Assembly (NCBI RefSeq): GCF_003606365.2
Contig: NZ_CP031933.2
Span: forward strand, 1,922,001 to 1,986,000
DNA: 64,000 nt
Origin: Companilactobacillus zhachilii
GTDB lineage: Bacteria; Bacillota; Bacilli; Lactobacillales; Lactobacillaceae
Direction: 5' to 3'
Shown here: positions 15,717 through 25,867 of the stretch, one piece after another
Numbering within the stretch: the first letter of the stretch is position 1
How the letters are laid out: the number at the start of each line of letters is the position of its first letter
Program-made: the position numbers and the translations under genes
Notes under the pieces: generated by a model
Told to the model about the DNA's origin: nothing
Database searches by the model: none
What the model saw: only the letters and a program-made list of their open reading frames with translations

Positions 15717-16580
15717 ATGAAGAAATTTAAAATCACATCAATCTTATTACTTTTAACCGTTCTAACGTTACCTTTGGTTGCAACTAATGCTCTGGCCGCC
15801 GCTGCTCCTAAAGCTAAAAATCTAACTTCAGTAACTCAAAGTATCAATCATGCTGCACCCGATTCACCGATAATTTTTTCACATCGTGGTAGCCCTTATA
15901 ACAAACCTGATCATTCATTTGCCGGCTACAATCAAGCAATCAAAGATGGTACACAATATATTGAACAAGATGTTTGGCTCAGTAAAGATAATAAGCTGTA
16001 CGTTTCTCATGATGACAACCTAAAACAATCTACTGGCCACAATGTCACAATTTCAACCTCTAACTCTAAGCAAATTAATCAAGTAAAATTACATAATGGT
16101 GAAAAAATCCACCAGCTAAAAGATGTTTTTAAACGTTACGGTAAAAAGGTTCATTATATTATTGAAACCAAGAAAAATGCTGGTGACAATACCAACACTG
16201 AAAAAGCTTTAATCAAGGAATTAAAGAAAGCTAAAATGACCAATAACGTTATTATGCAAGATGAAAGTTTACCTGGCATTGAAGCTGTCCACAAAGCTTT
16301 GAAAAATGTCCCTACACTCTGGTTACTAGATTCCGTCACCGAACGTCAATATAGTGAACAAATCGAAAATGCTCCTCGTTACATCAAATTTATCTCCATC
16401 CGTTTGAATCAATGGACTCCCAAATTAGTTAAGCTGGCTCATAAAAATGGTTTTAAAACTAATGGTTGGATTCTGAATACTTATAATGATAATTATGATG
16501 CTTTAAATACTTTGAAATTAGATAGTGTCTTTACTAATAACACTAAAGAAACTTCACACTTAATCAATCGTTGGAAATAA
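15717..16580 (+). CDS. Secreted glycerophosphodiester phosphodiesterase
   Basis: A 287-residue protein with a signal peptide (residues 1-28, cleavage after NALAA) and a GDPD TIM-barrel domain. Catalytic residues are visible: His56-Arg57 in FSHRGSP, Glu83 and Asp85 in YIEQDVWL, and His98 in YVSHDD. It would hydrolyse glycerophosphodiesters, or trim teichoic-acid glycerol phosphate, outside the membrane, yielding glycerol-3-phosphate. Spaced GAGGGG before the ATG. A small gene follows after 2 nt. No ugp or glp transporter is adjacent. Confidence 0.85.
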   Translation: MKKFKITSILLLLTVLTLPLVATNALAAAAPKAKNLTSVTQSINHAAPDSPIIFSHRGSPYNKPDHSFAGYNQAIKDGTQYIEQDVWLSKDNKLYVSHDDNLKQSTGHNVTISTSNSKQINQVKLHNGEKIHQLKDVFKRYGKKVHYIIETKKNAGDNTNTEKALIKELKKAKMTNNVIMQDESLPGIEAVHKALKNVPTLWLLDSVTERQYSEQIENAPRYIKFISIRLNQWTPKLVKLAHKNGFKTNGWILNTYNDNYDALNTLKLDSVFTNNTKETSHLINRWK

Positions 16581-16582
16581 TT

Positions 16583-16843
16583 ATGATTCCTGAATATAAA
16601 ATATTTTTAAATAATGTTTGTTATACTCCACTAGTTTTTAATCGCGTGAATAAGAAACTTCAAGTTAATCTTTCTAATGAAGAAATTAAAACTTTAGTCA
16701 ACCAAATCATTCAGGATAAAGTAACTACTATTGTTAAAGATGGTAAAAACTATTATCTGCAAAATGATGATATTGAATTAGTTATTAACTCATTCAATTA
16801 TCGTTTAATCACCGTAAACAAACTTAAATATAATTCATTCTAA
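16583..16843 (+). CDS. Small hypothetical protein
   Basis: An 86-residue protein starting MIPEYKIFLNNVCYTPLVFN, 2 nt after the phosphodiesterase stop codon. It probably depends on translation of that gene, since its own ribosome site is weak. Mixed alpha/beta pattern, no motif recognised. A strong terminator follows. Confidence 0.5.
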   Translation: MIPEYKIFLNNVCYTPLVFNRVNKKLQVNLSNEEIKTLVNQIIQDKVTTIVKDGKNYYLQNDDIELVINSFNYRLITVNKLKYNSF

Positions 16844-16886
16844 AAATCCCTATAAAATCAAATTAGATTTTACAGGGATTTTTTTA
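16843..16886. terminator. Bidirectional terminator
   Basis: AAAATCCCTATAAAATC pairs with GATTTTACAGGGATTTT, flanked by A and T runs, between convergent genes. Confidence 0.9.
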
Positions 16887-16905
16887 ATCTTTATATAGTA
16901 AATCT

Positions 16906-18147
16906 CTATCTTGATGTAATTCTTGGCAACATCGCAAAAACCACCAAACCAATCAAGAAAAGCACACTAATTGATGCAGCTCCAATTGTTGACTTACCTG
17001 TTGCTTGGGTCACAATAGCAACAATAAATGGACCCATCACTGCTGAAAATTTTCCTAAAATATTATAAAAGCCATAGAATTCACTACCTGACTCCTTGGG
17101 AATAATTTTTCCAAAATAAGAACGGCTCAATGCCTGTAAACCACCTTGACTCGTTCCAACCAACAATGCCAAAATCCAGAAGTCTCGGCTGGTATTCAAG
17201 TTTAAAGCGTACAAACAAATAATGAAGTACATACTGATACCTAATAAGATACCTTTTCGAGTCGACGTCTTATCTGCTAACCAACCAAAGAAAATTGAAA
17301 ATGGAAAGGCCACTAATTGAACGACTAGCATCACAATCATCAATTCATTAGTCTTGATACCAATATCCATTCCAATCGCTGTAGCCATAGTAAAAATTGT
17401 ATCTACACCATCGATGTAAAAGAAGTATGCTACTAAAAACCAAGCTACTTTCTTATACTGCTTGATGTGCTGAACTGTTTGTAAAACACGTTTGAGACTA
17501 TCAGTTAAAGGTGCTGAATTACTAGCAACTGAAAACTTTTGATGAACATTTTTTTGTAGTGGAATGTAAAAAATTATCCACCAAACGGCAGCAATAACAA
17601 AACTCCAGCGTGCAATCCCAGTCCCATCTAATTTCCCAAAGCCATTCGTCAACTGCAAGATTAAAAAACAGATAAAGGCTATTACGCCACCTAAATATCC
17701 GTAAGCATAACCATGTGTGGATATCCTGTTCATATCTTCATCTTCAGCAACATCGATCAAAAAGCTATCATAATACAAATTGCTGGCTGAATAACCTATT
17801 GCTGAAAAAATATAGACGATTAATAGCCATTGCCACTGATTTGCTGGGACTAAAGCTAATCCAAAGGTCATAACTATACCTAGCCAACAAAAAATATTCA
17901 ACATTTTCTTTTTGAAATGTGGATAATCAGCTAATGCTCCCAAAAATGGCGCTAATAATGAAACTAACAACGTACTAAAGCTGTTTGCATAACCCCAAAT
18001 AGCGGTCGAACCAGCTGCTGATACGTGTTGTGATTGAGCGATTGATTTAAAATAAATTGGCAAAACAGCCGTTGTTACAATAATTCCGTACGCTGAATTA
18101 GCCCAATCATAAAAAATCCAGCTCCATTGTTCTTTATTGATTCTCAA
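16906..18147 (-). CDS. MFS transporter, UMF1 (Atg22-like) family
   Basis: A 413-residue, 12-helix protein. The start region WSWIFYDWANSAYGIIVTT is the signature of the UMF1/Atg22-like family, and the C-terminal half has GTSQGGLQALSRSYFGKIIP, also typical. The family exports amino acids or other small solutes in yeast vacuoles; the bacterial substrates are unknown. The start is a TTG with AAGGGG upstream. Monocistronic, convergent with the preceding small gene. Confidence 0.8.
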   Translation of the reverse strand: MRINKEQWSWIFYDWANSAYGIIVTTAVLPIYFKSIAQSQHVSAAGSTAIWGYANSFSTLLVSLLAPFLGALADYPHFKKKMLNIFCWLGIVMTFGLALVPANQWQWLLIVYIFSAIGYSASNLYYDSFLIDVAEDEDMNRISTHGYAYGYLGGVIAFICFLILQLTNGFGKLDGTGIARWSFVIAAVWWIIFYIPLQKNVHQKFSVASNSAPLTDSLKRVLQTVQHIKQYKKVAWFLVAYFFYIDGVDTIFTMATAIGMDIGIKTNELMIVMLVVQLVAFPFSIFFGWLADKTSTRKGILLGISMYFIICLYALNLNTSRDFWILALLVGTSQGGLQALSRSYFGKIIPKESGSEFYGFYNILGKFSAVMGPFIVAIVTQATGKSTIGAASISVLFLIGLVVFAMLPRITSR

Positions 18148-18265
18148 ATAGACAACCCCTTTTCAGAGCTTTCTCCCCCAGTTATTTCAGTATAGCCTAG
18201 TTGGATTGGGGTTTTGATTGGGTTATTGATATAAGTTTTTATGAATATTTTAGTTTTTTTGTATA

Positions 18266-18312
18266 GAAAAATAGCGTTGGTAATCTGGTTAGGTTACCGA
18301 CGCTATTTTTGA
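18266..18312 (-). terminator. Terminator after the adhE 3' region
   Basis: AAAAATAGCGT pairs with ACGCTATTTTT. It lies 30 nt beyond the structured repeat that follows adhE, so the repeat is inside the adhE transcript. Confidence 0.8.
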
Positions 18313-18344
18313 TTTTTTTGTAAACTACTTATATTTTAATGTGA

Positions 18345-18487
18345 GTTGGGCATGCAGTGGCTCTGAAACGAGCTACACAAGGGCAACTCCCTCCGCTTTT
18401 CATAGAACTGTAAATCACACGCAAAAGCGGCGTGTAATTCACAGTTCTACGAAAATGCTCAGGAGCTAACCGCCCTTGTTCCGCTCT
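18345..18487 (-). repeat. Structured intergenic repeat, family A, copy A1
   Basis: About 143 nt, starting at the adhE stop codon on the minus strand. Nested stems: ACAAGGGC/GCCCTTGT outside, CTCC/GGAG, then TTTTC/GAAAA, AGAACTGT/ACAGTTCT and CACACGC/GCGTGT with an A-rich tip. It shares the GGGCATGCAGTGGCTCT block with copy A2 at 23303. Arms differ between copies but still pair. Probably a 3'-UTR RNA element. Confidence 0.75.
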
Positions 18488-21096
18488 CTATTTACTTTCG
18501 ATTCCTTTTCCGACGTAAACATCTTTCAATACTTGTTTCAATTCAGCAATCAATGGTTCTTTAGGATTTGTGAATGAGAATTGATCTCCGAAGGTTGCTT
18601 CTGCTAAGTCGTCTAACTTGCTATCAAAGTCTTTCTTATCGATGTAGTTATCTTTAAGACTTAGTTTAATACCAACGGCATGTGCTAAATCAACGATTTT
18701 CTTAACTAAGGCATCTTTCAATGCTCGTTCATCTTTGCCACTCAAACCAACGTAACTGGCAATTGCAGCATAGTCTGAATCTGCTCTGAAGCTTTCATAT
18801 GCAGGCCACATTGTCATCTTTGTTGGTTGTTCAAAGTTATAGTTAATAACTTGTGGTAAAGCTACGATTGAAGCTAGGCCATGGTTGATACCATAGACGT
18901 TTGTCAATGCATCTGTAATTGAGTGAGCTACACCAGCAAAAGCATTTCCGTATGAAAGTCCAGCTAGTGTTGAAGCATTGTGCATTTCGGCTTGAGCATC
19001 TTTATCACCGGCTACAGCTTTTTCTAAGTTATCAAAGACTAACTTAATAGCTTGAAGTGCTGATGGTCTTGTGTAATCTGATGCCATATTAGCAACGTAT
19101 GATTCAACAGCATTAGTCAATACATCCATACCAGATTCAGCCATGATGTCTTTTGGCATTGTTTCAACAAATTGTGAATCAATGATAGCAACATCAGGGG
19201 TCAATGCATAATCAGCGATTGGGTACTTAGTACCGGTCTTGGTATCGATGATTGAACTAAATGGTGTAACTTGTCCACCGTTACCAAAGGTTGTTGGAAT
19301 AGCAACAAATTGAGCTTTTTCAGGCTTAGGGAACTTGTAAGTACGTTTTCTAATATCAATGAATCCTTGTTTGGCACCAAAGAGATCGACATCAGGGTGT
19401 TCATAGAAGAGCCACATATCTTTGGCTGTTTCCATAGTCTTGCCGCCACCTAAAGCAATAATTGTATCAGGTTTGAACAAGTTCATTTGTGTCACACCAC
19501 GTTGAACGATATCAGTTGTCACAATGTTATCAACATCTGAGAACATTGAATATTCAACGTTAACTTTACTACGTTTCAATTCATCAGTAATTGTATCAAC
19601 GTAACCTAGTTGAACCATGACAGGATCACAGACGATAAAGGCTCTCTTCATCCCTTCAAGGTCCTCTAGGTAACGGACTGATGTCTTTTCATAGTAAACT
19701 CTTGGTTGTTTAATCCATTGCATATTATTTCTCCGTTTTGCGATTGTCTTAATGTTAAGCAAATCAAATGAAGATACATTATGAGAAATAGAATTCTTCC
19801 CCATGAACCAGTACCAAGAGTAAGTGATGGGATCATTTCGTTATAAAGATTACCAATACCACCAATAGCAGCAGGAGTATTAACTAGTACACGACTAGCT
19901 TTCATCTTGATACCAAATTCAGTAGCTAAATCTTCGTCCATTGTGTGAATACCAACAGTATGACCTAGACCACCAAAGTGCAACAATTCATCAGCTTTTT
20001 CAAAGCCTTCTTTGTGACCAGCGACTTTGTAAACTGAAAGAACTGGTGAGAGTTTTTCAGCTGAAAGTGGTTCATCAGGACCAACCTTACTAATTTCTAC
20101 ACCGAGTACCTTTGTATCAGCAGGGACCTTGATACCGGCAAGATCAGCAATCTCTAAGGCTGAACGACCAGCGATAGGACCTTTAACGCCACCTTCTGGT
20201 CTAAACATTGCCTCAGCTAATTTCTTATAATCTGACTTTTTAATAAAGAATACTTTATTCTTTTCAAGCAATGACTTAACGTCACTATAAATGTCAGCAT
20301 CAACAATGGCACTATTTTCAGCGGCACAAACCATACCATTATCAAAAGTTTTAGAAATCATAATGTCGTTTACAGCACGTTTGATATTAGCGGTCTTTTC
20401 GATGTAGGCTGGACCGTTACCAGGACCAACACCTAAAGCAGGTTTACCAGTTGAATAAGCAGCTTTGACCATACCAGGACCACCAGTAGCCAAGACACTG
20501 GCAACGCCATCGTTATTCATCAAGTATGAAGTAGCCTCGATACTTGGCTTTTCAATCCATTGGATAACGCCTTCAGGAGCTCCGGCATCAACAGCAGCCT
20601 TCAACATAACTTTGGCTGCCGCAACAGAACACTTTTGAGCTTGGGGATGGAATCCAAAAATAATTGGATTACGTGTCTTCAAGGCAATCAATGATTTAAA
20701 CATTGCTGTTGAAGTTGGGTTTGTAACGGGTGTAACACCAGCTAAAACACCAAGTGGTTCAGCAACTTTGATTAAACGATGTTCTTTGTCGTCCTCAATG
20801 ATACCAACTGTTTTGTCACGTTTGATTGAGTGCCAAATTTCTTCGGTCGCAAACATGTTCTTGATAACTTTATCTTCAACTAAACCACGGCCAGTTTCTT
20901 CATGTGCTAATTTAGCTAATTCAAAACTAGCATTCAAACCAGCAATCGCCATTTGATGAACAATGTGATCAACTTGTTCTTGTGTAAAGCTATCCATAAT
21001 TTCCAAAGCTTTTTGAGCTTTAGCGACCATGGCATCAATAACTGGCTTTACATCTTCTTTTTCTTCAACCTTTGTATCTTTGGAACCTTTCAACAT
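18488..21096 (-). pseudogene. adhE: Bifunctional acetaldehyde/alcohol dehydrogenase AdhE, frameshifted
   Basis: AdhE reduces acetyl-CoA to acetaldehyde and then to ethanol, recycling NADH. The aldehyde dehydrogenase half (21096 down to about 19800) has the catalytic motif region NGMVCAAENSAIVD. The iron alcohol dehydrogenase half (to 18488) has GVAHSITDALTNVYGINHGL. The frame breaks at 19797-19802: the first frame reads GTGSWGRI and then nonsense, while the other frame continues KNSISHNVSSFDLLNI exactly as in intact AdhE. One missing base in or beside GGGG explains this. Restored length is about 865 residues, normal for the family. Either an assembly error or a real inactivation. Start supported by TTGGAGGTAA. 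Confidence 0.9.
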
Positions 21097-21197
21097 CTGA
21101 TTACCTCCAAGAATAAAAAACTGTATTTGTTAACTAATTCACGTTTTATCTTATCACTGTGTATCTTTTGTTCAAGCATTTTATTTCAAATAATTAA

Positions 21198-21226
21198 TGT
21201 AAACGTATTCACGTTGATATATCAAC
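21198..21226. promoter_or_regulatory. CcpA cre-like site and palindrome upstream of adhE
   Basis: TGTAAACGTATTCA (21198-21211) fits the cre consensus TGNAANCGNWNNCW completely. It is followed by the perfect palindrome GTTGATATATCAAC (21213-21226). It lies about 100 bp before the adhE start, so carbon catabolite control is likely. Confidence 0.6.
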
Positions 21227-21286
21227 ACGTAGCGTGCCATGATAATTAAAAAATAACTTTTCACATCAAAATAATTAGGTATCCAA

Positions 21287-21306
21287 TTGTGAAAAAATCT
21301 TCACAA
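21287..21306. promoter_or_regulatory. Rex-like inverted repeat upstream of adhE
   Basis: TTGTGAA and TTCACAA are separated by 6 nt. Both arms equal the consensus Rex half-sites, but the usual gap is 4 nt. adhE is a classical NADH-sensing Rex target. About 190 bp from the start codon. Confidence 0.4.
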
Positions 21307-21330
21307 AGTGACTGATATCGGGCTTTTTTG

Positions 21331-21378
21331 ATTCACAAAAAAAGAGCTGAATTGGTTTTCAGCTCCAGTTTGTGAATT
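21331..21378 (-). terminator. Terminator after oleate hydratase
   Basis: GAGCTGAA pairs with TTCAGCTC, extended by TTCACAAA/TTTGTGAA. Followed by a T run on the minus strand, just after the stop at 21385. Confidence 0.8.
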
Positions 21379-21384
21379 ATTTTA

Positions 21385-23061
21385 TTATCTGAACATTGTC
21401 TTTGTGGCACGAGCCATAACTTTAGGATCTTTTTCGTAATGATGCATTGGTGTCATTTCTGACAATGGAATATTGAGCAATGTGTAAACAGCACGTTGAG
21501 CAGCACGGAATGAATATTGTTCCGTAAAGACCATATCGAATGGTTGTTCACAAAATTGACTAATAAAGGCCAAATTCTTGCTGTGTTCTGGAACAACATC
21601 AGGACGGTCACCAACAGCTCTTTGATTGAACAAAGCACTAGCATATGGCATATGAACAGGAATTACGTTGACAATACTGTCCATAATTTCTTGTTTGTGG
21701 TTTGCAATATTGTCCTTGCTTGGATCAACCGCAGCTAATTGACCAAGGAATTCTTCAAGCATTTCTTTACCTGTCATTTCAATAACTGGTTTTTGAACGT
21801 AGTCACCATTTCTTCTTGGATACATGAAGTAACCCCAGAAGACTGATTCGTTAGGCTTTTGGGCCTTGAAGTGTGGTTGGTGGTGCACAACGATTGACAT
21901 CAATGGTGTACTGTGAATCCATGTGTTCAAGGCATTACCAGGTTCTTGTTGAGTAATACGTGAAATTTCGTTGACCAAGTAGTGGTTATTTGTTGTAACA
22001 GTGAAACTCATCCACTCACTTTGAGTCCGATCATTAAAGAATTTGTCAGGATTACCTAATGAGTAGAATTTCTCGGCGGCTTTCTTCCAAAGCATAGCAC
22101 TTGGTGCGTATTCCATATTTTCCTTAACAGGTGTGTCATAATCACCGATTGATGAACTATCAGTAATTGAACCATTAGTATCAAAGACTAGATCATTTTC
22201 AGCAACGTCGATATGACCTTCTTTGTTATCATTGTCGACTTCTTCATACTTGATTCCCGTTACGATAATATCATCTTGGAGTGGAGTATCTTTAAATTCT
22301 AATTCAGTAACTTTGCGGTTATTGATAAAGGTTACGCCACGGTCTTCCAAATACTTACGCATTGGTAAAATAATGCTTTCGTATTGGTTATATGGTGTTC
22401 TTGTTACACCTTCCAAAGTATTGATACGACTGAATTCAAGAATCATTCTGTTCATGTAACGACGTAGTTCCATGGCTGAACTAGCACGTTTGAAAGCAAA
22501 AGTTGTTTGCCACATGTACCAGAAATTAGTTGTGAAGAAGTGTGGTGTGCTTTCGAACCATTCAGCAATACTAATATTGTTGAGCATTTCTTCGTCTTTT
22601 TCGGGCATCAACATCAACTTACTTAACAAATAACGTTCCTTGTTAGTAAATTGCATATGTTTGTAATTATCTTTATTTGGTTTATTACGAGGTCCATCGT
22701 CATCCATCAAACGACCGACATCATGTGTTGGATGAGCGTGGTCAAAATTCAAAATGTCATCAGTAACAGTTTGACCAGGATGATCAAGTGATGGAACTGA
22801 ACGTAATAAGTCCCAAAGGTTTTCATATGTTTCTTCGTTCAACATACGACCACCTTTGGCTAAGAAGCCTTTGCTGTTACTTAAAGCTTGGTTACTATAT
22901 TCATCCTCATAATCTTTAACTGGGGCACCATCATTAGCACCATGTGTTTCTAGACCCATCATAGTGATTTGTTCACCATTAAAGCCACCATCACGAATTA
23001 AATAGATACCAGCAGCTAAATTTCCAATACCAGTACCAATCATGTAGGCTTTTCTTGTCAT
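21385..23061 (-). CDS. ohyA: Oleate hydratase (myosin-cross-reactive antigen family)
   Basis: A 558-residue FAD enzyme that adds water across the cis-9 double bond of unsaturated fatty acids, for example oleate to 10-hydroxystearate, which detoxifies them. It has the N-terminal dinucleotide motif GTGIGNLAAGIYLIRDGG and the family-typical GLETHGANDGAP and SNSKGFLAKGGRMLNEETYE. A longer frame starts upstream, but GGAGGT before the ATG at 23061 and the MTRKAYMIGTG start fix the beginning. Monocistronic, with a terminator on each side. Confidence 0.92.
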   Translation of the reverse strand: MTRKAYMIGTGIGNLAAGIYLIRDGGFNGEQITMMGLETHGANDGAPVKDYEDEYSNQALSNSKGFLAKGGRMLNEETYENLWDLLRSVPSLDHPGQTVTDDILNFDHAHPTHDVGRLMDDDGPRNKPNKDNYKHMQFTNKERYLLSKLMLMPEKDEEMLNNISIAEWFESTPHFFTTNFWYMWQTTFAFKRASSAMELRRYMNRMILEFSRINTLEGVTRTPYNQYESIILPMRKYLEDRGVTFINNRKVTELEFKDTPLQDDIIVTGIKYEEVDNDNKEGHIDVAENDLVFDTNGSITDSSSIGDYDTPVKENMEYAPSAMLWKKAAEKFYSLGNPDKFFNDRTQSEWMSFTVTTNNHYLVNEISRITQQEPGNALNTWIHSTPLMSIVVHHQPHFKAQKPNESVFWGYFMYPRRNGDYVQKPVIEMTGKEMLEEFLGQLAAVDPSKDNIANHKQEIMDSIVNVIPVHMPYASALFNQRAVGDRPDVVPEHSKNLAFISQFCEQPFDMVFTEQYSFRAAQRAVYTLLNIPLSEMTPMHHYEKDPKVMARATKTMFR

Positions 23062-23218
23062 AATAACTAACCTCCATTCAAATCTTCCTATTTCATCTAT
23101 ACACCTTAAATATAGCAGTTCCACGCAAAAAGTAAAGGCTTTCATTTTTGATATATCGAAAATTTGTAATCTATTTTTTGGTACAAATTTGGGATTTTGT
23201 AGCATTAATTTGGGGATA

Positions 23219-23266
23219 TGAAAATAGCCGGAGCAATCTTTTAGGATTGTTCTGGCTATTTTTCGT
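23219..23266 (-). terminator. Terminator of the ackA transcript
   Basis: AAAATAGCC...GATTG hairpin with T tails on both strands. It lies beyond the two tandem structured repeats after ackA, leaving a 3' UTR of about 310 nt. Confidence 0.75.
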
Positions 23267-23302
23267 TAGTTATATGTATTTATCTTATTTAATTAAAAGC
23301 CC

Positions 23303-23448
23303 TGTTGGGCATGCAGTGGCTCTTAAACGGGCTGCGGACGACAGCTTCCAATGGTTTCTACACTTCCCAAATCGCACACAAAAGCAGTGTGCAATTCGTG
23401 AAGCTAGGAAACTCATTGAAAGCTAAGCGTCGTCCTCCGCCCTCTGTC
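23303..23448 (-). repeat. Structured intergenic repeat, family A, copy A2
   Basis: Begins with the shared GGGCATGCAGTGGCTCT block. Outer stem GCGGACGAC/GTCGTCC-CCGC, then AGCTT-CAATG-GTTTC pairing with GAAAC-CATTG-AAGCT, then GCACAC/GTGTGC with an A-rich tip. The arm sequences differ from A1 and A3, yet pairing is kept. Runs directly into copy A3. Confidence 0.7.
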
Positions 23449-23577
23449 TAAAACGGGTTACGACATGGCAACTCCTTCCGCTTTTCATAACTATGCAAAT
23501 CACACGCAAGACCAGCGTGTAATTCACATAGTTACGAAAATGCTCGGGAGCTAACCGCCATGTCTGCACCCTCTGCC
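23449..23577 (-). repeat. Structured intergenic repeat, family A, copy A3
   Basis: Tandem with A2 and ending 1 nt from the ackA stop codon. Stems GACATGGC/GCCATGTC, CTCC/GGAG, TTTTC/GAAAA, AACTATG/CATAGTT and CACACGC/GCGTGT. Close in sequence to A1 apart from compensated changes. Confidence 0.7.
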
Positions 23578-23578
23578 A

Positions 23579-24774
23579 TTAATCACTATACTTAGTTAAT
23601 CTAACAACATCTCTAACAATCATCAATTCCTCATCGGTTGGTACTACAAGGACTTTAACGGTTGAATCTTTGGCACTAATGACACGAGTGTCGTCGCCAT
23701 TTTCATTGGCTTCTTTGTCAATTTTTACACCCATATAGTTAAAACTATTGGCAATATCAGCACGGATTTCAGCATTTTGTGCTCCTGTCCCTGCTGTAAA
23801 AATCAACACATCGACTCCGCTTAATAGGGCAATGTATGAACCAATATATTTAACAATTCGGTTGACATAAATTTTAATTGCTAGGTCTGAACGATCATTT
23901 TCATCTCTTGTTGCTAACAAATCACGCATATCGGGTGACACGCCAGAGATTCCGAGTAATCCTGACTTAGTATTCAAGATTTTAACCATTTCCGTAGGAT
24001 CAGTAATCTTCATTTTTTGCATCAAATAAGCAACAAGTGATGGATCAATATCACCTGAACGTGTACTCATTGTGATACCTGCTAGTGGAGTGAATCCCAT
24101 TGATGTATCGACAGACTTACCATCTTCAATTGCATCGATTGATGCACCACTGCCTAAGTGGCATGAAATAATTTTCAAATCATTTAATGGTTTATGCAAG
24201 TAATCGGCGGCAGCTTGTGAGACATATCTATGACTTGTTCCATGAGCTCCAAATTTACGAACGCCATATTTTCATAATATTCGTAAGGGATACTATACAA
24301 ATAATTGACTGGGTCCATTGTTTGATGGAATGAAGTATCAAATACTGCCACTTGTGGTACATCAGGAAGAATTTTTTCAAATGCTTCGATACCGGCAGCT
24401 TGACCAGGGTTGTGTAATGGAGCGAATTCTGAAAGATTTTTAATTTGTTGAATCACACGTGGTGTCACAACAGCGGAATCTTTAAAAATACTACCACCAG
24501 CAACTACTCGATGACCAACACCTGTAATTTCATCGTAACTACCGATGATTTTCAAATCGATCAATTTATCGAGCATTTTGTTGACAGCAGTTGTGTGATC
24601 AGGAATATCGCCCATCTCACTGATCTTTTTACCATCAAACTCAACTTCAAAAACTGAGTCAGATAGTCCCAATCGATCAACCATCCCTTTTGCAACAACT
24701 TTCTCATCAGGTACTGTGTATAGTTTCCACTTCAATGTAGAGCTACCAGAATTAACGGCCATGATTTTAGACAT
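23579..24774 (-). pseudogene. ackA: Acetate kinase AckA, frameshifted
   Basis: Acetate kinase makes ATP and acetate from acetyl phosphate. The N-terminal part (24774 to about 24270) starts MSKIMAVNSGSSTLKWKLY and holds GVGHRVVAGG and VAVFDTSFHQTM. The C-terminal part (to 23579) holds SCHLGSGASI and FTAGTGAQNAEIR. At 24269-24272 the first frame leaves the family pattern after YEYYEN. Another frame continues YGVRKFGAHGTSHRYVSQ, as in intact enzymes, so one base is missing from an A run. The restored protein would be about 398 residues, normal length. An assembly error is as likely as a true mutation. Lies 10 nt after the methyltransferase gene. Confidence 0.92.
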
Positions 24775-24784
24775 TTAATCTCAC

Positions 24785-25798
24785 CTAACCTTTAAAATTT
24801 TTCGCCCAGTCTTGCAACTGGTCCTTAAATCCTTCGAATAATTTTGGATTATTGGTATCTGGTATTGTGCCCATCAAAACATTTCCCACTTGCTTAGCAT
24901 TGCCACCGTGTTTTTGCAAAACAACAATTGCTTTTTGAGCTTCTTTTGAAGCAAATAATGTAGCAGGTAAATCAAGTACAGCTTGTAAGTAAACACTTGA
25001 AACCATCCATTCAGATAGTTTCTTAGCTTGATCTGTTTGGAAAATTTGTGAAGGTACAATGAATATACCGATTCCACCATCATTTAAATTATTCATCGTC
25101 TGTTCAATTAACAAATGATGAGCGTAGGAATGGCCTTTGTCAGCTTTTGTCTTGAATTTTAGTGCATTATCATCGACTGGATAATAACCTACTGGTAAAT
25201 CGGCAATTGCCATATCAATGTCAGTGATATCCCATTCTGCAATGCTATCTTGGTGATATGCATCTAAGTTAAGATTCATCACTTCACTGAAAGATTTGGC
25301 CAAAGCCACCAAAGTATCGTCATTATCAAGTGCTGCGGCATTGATCTTGAATTTATCTGTCATATTCAATTGCTCAATAAACTCAATCAATAAGTTCCCT
25401 GTTCCCACTGTTGGATCAACAATGTTAACGCTCGTCTTCTTTTGAACATTGAGTACCTCATAAGCAATGAGACTAGCAATCAAGCCAATTGCGTCCGGAG
25501 TCATTAATTTATTAACTTCGGTGTTGTCATCCTTTTGAGCTTTGATAATAGCAACAGTAATAGCTTGCTTTAATTGTAAAGGCGTTAAATTCAAGTTTTT
25601 TAATTCCTGATAAAGTGCCTCTAATTTACTGACTGTTTCCTTATCTGGAACATCATTTTCCACATAAACTTTTCCATCAGAAATGTTTGTCAAAGTTTCA
25701 GCAAGTGCATCAATGTTACCAACCTTCAAGGATTTCTTCAAAATCGAATTGACTTCATTTAGCTTCTCAAAATACGATTGCATATCTTTTTCAGACAT
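24785..25798 (-). CDS. YtxK-like class I SAM-dependent methyltransferase
   Basis: A 337-residue protein with an N-terminal helical part (1-100) and an adenine-methyltransferase fold. Motif I is VDPTVGTGNLLIEFIEQL, and the motif IV position reads DLPVGYYP in place of a classic NPPY. The family (B. subtilis YtxK) is regularly found between comG and ackA, as here. No specificity subunit or nuclease is adjacent, so it is not a typical restriction system. Substrate unknown; DNA or protein are both possible. AGAGG before the ATG. Confidence 0.8.
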   Translation of the reverse strand: MSEKDMQSYFEKLNEVNSILKKSLKVGNIDALAETLTNISDGKVYVENDVPDKETVSKLEALYQELKNLNLTPLQLKQAITVAIIKAQKDDNTEVNKLMTPDAIGLIASLIAYEVLNVQKKTSVNIVDPTVGTGNLLIEFIEQLNMTDKFKINAAALDNDDTLVALAKSFSEVMNLNLDAYHQDSIAEWDITDIDMAIADLPVGYYPVDDNALKFKTKADKGHSYAHHLLIEQTMNNLNDGGIGIFIVPSQIFQTDQAKKLSEWMVSSVYLQAVLDLPATLFASKEAQKAIVVLQKHGGNAKQVGNVLMGTIPDTNNPKLFEGFKDQLQDWAKNFKG

Positions 25799-25867
25799 AG
25801 TTAACCTCTTTGCTTAATAATAAAATTTTAACGTTGGAACCGATTTTATTCAAGGATTCCTAAATTG

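Noticed and set aside
19797-19803. Programmed frameshift in adhE
   Set aside because: There is no slippery heptamer with a downstream structure, and two other genes show the same kind of one-base loss, so error or mutation is simpler.
24785-25798. Restriction-modification methylase
   Set aside because: There is no nuclease or specificity subunit nearby, and the comG-ackA position is that of the YtxK family.
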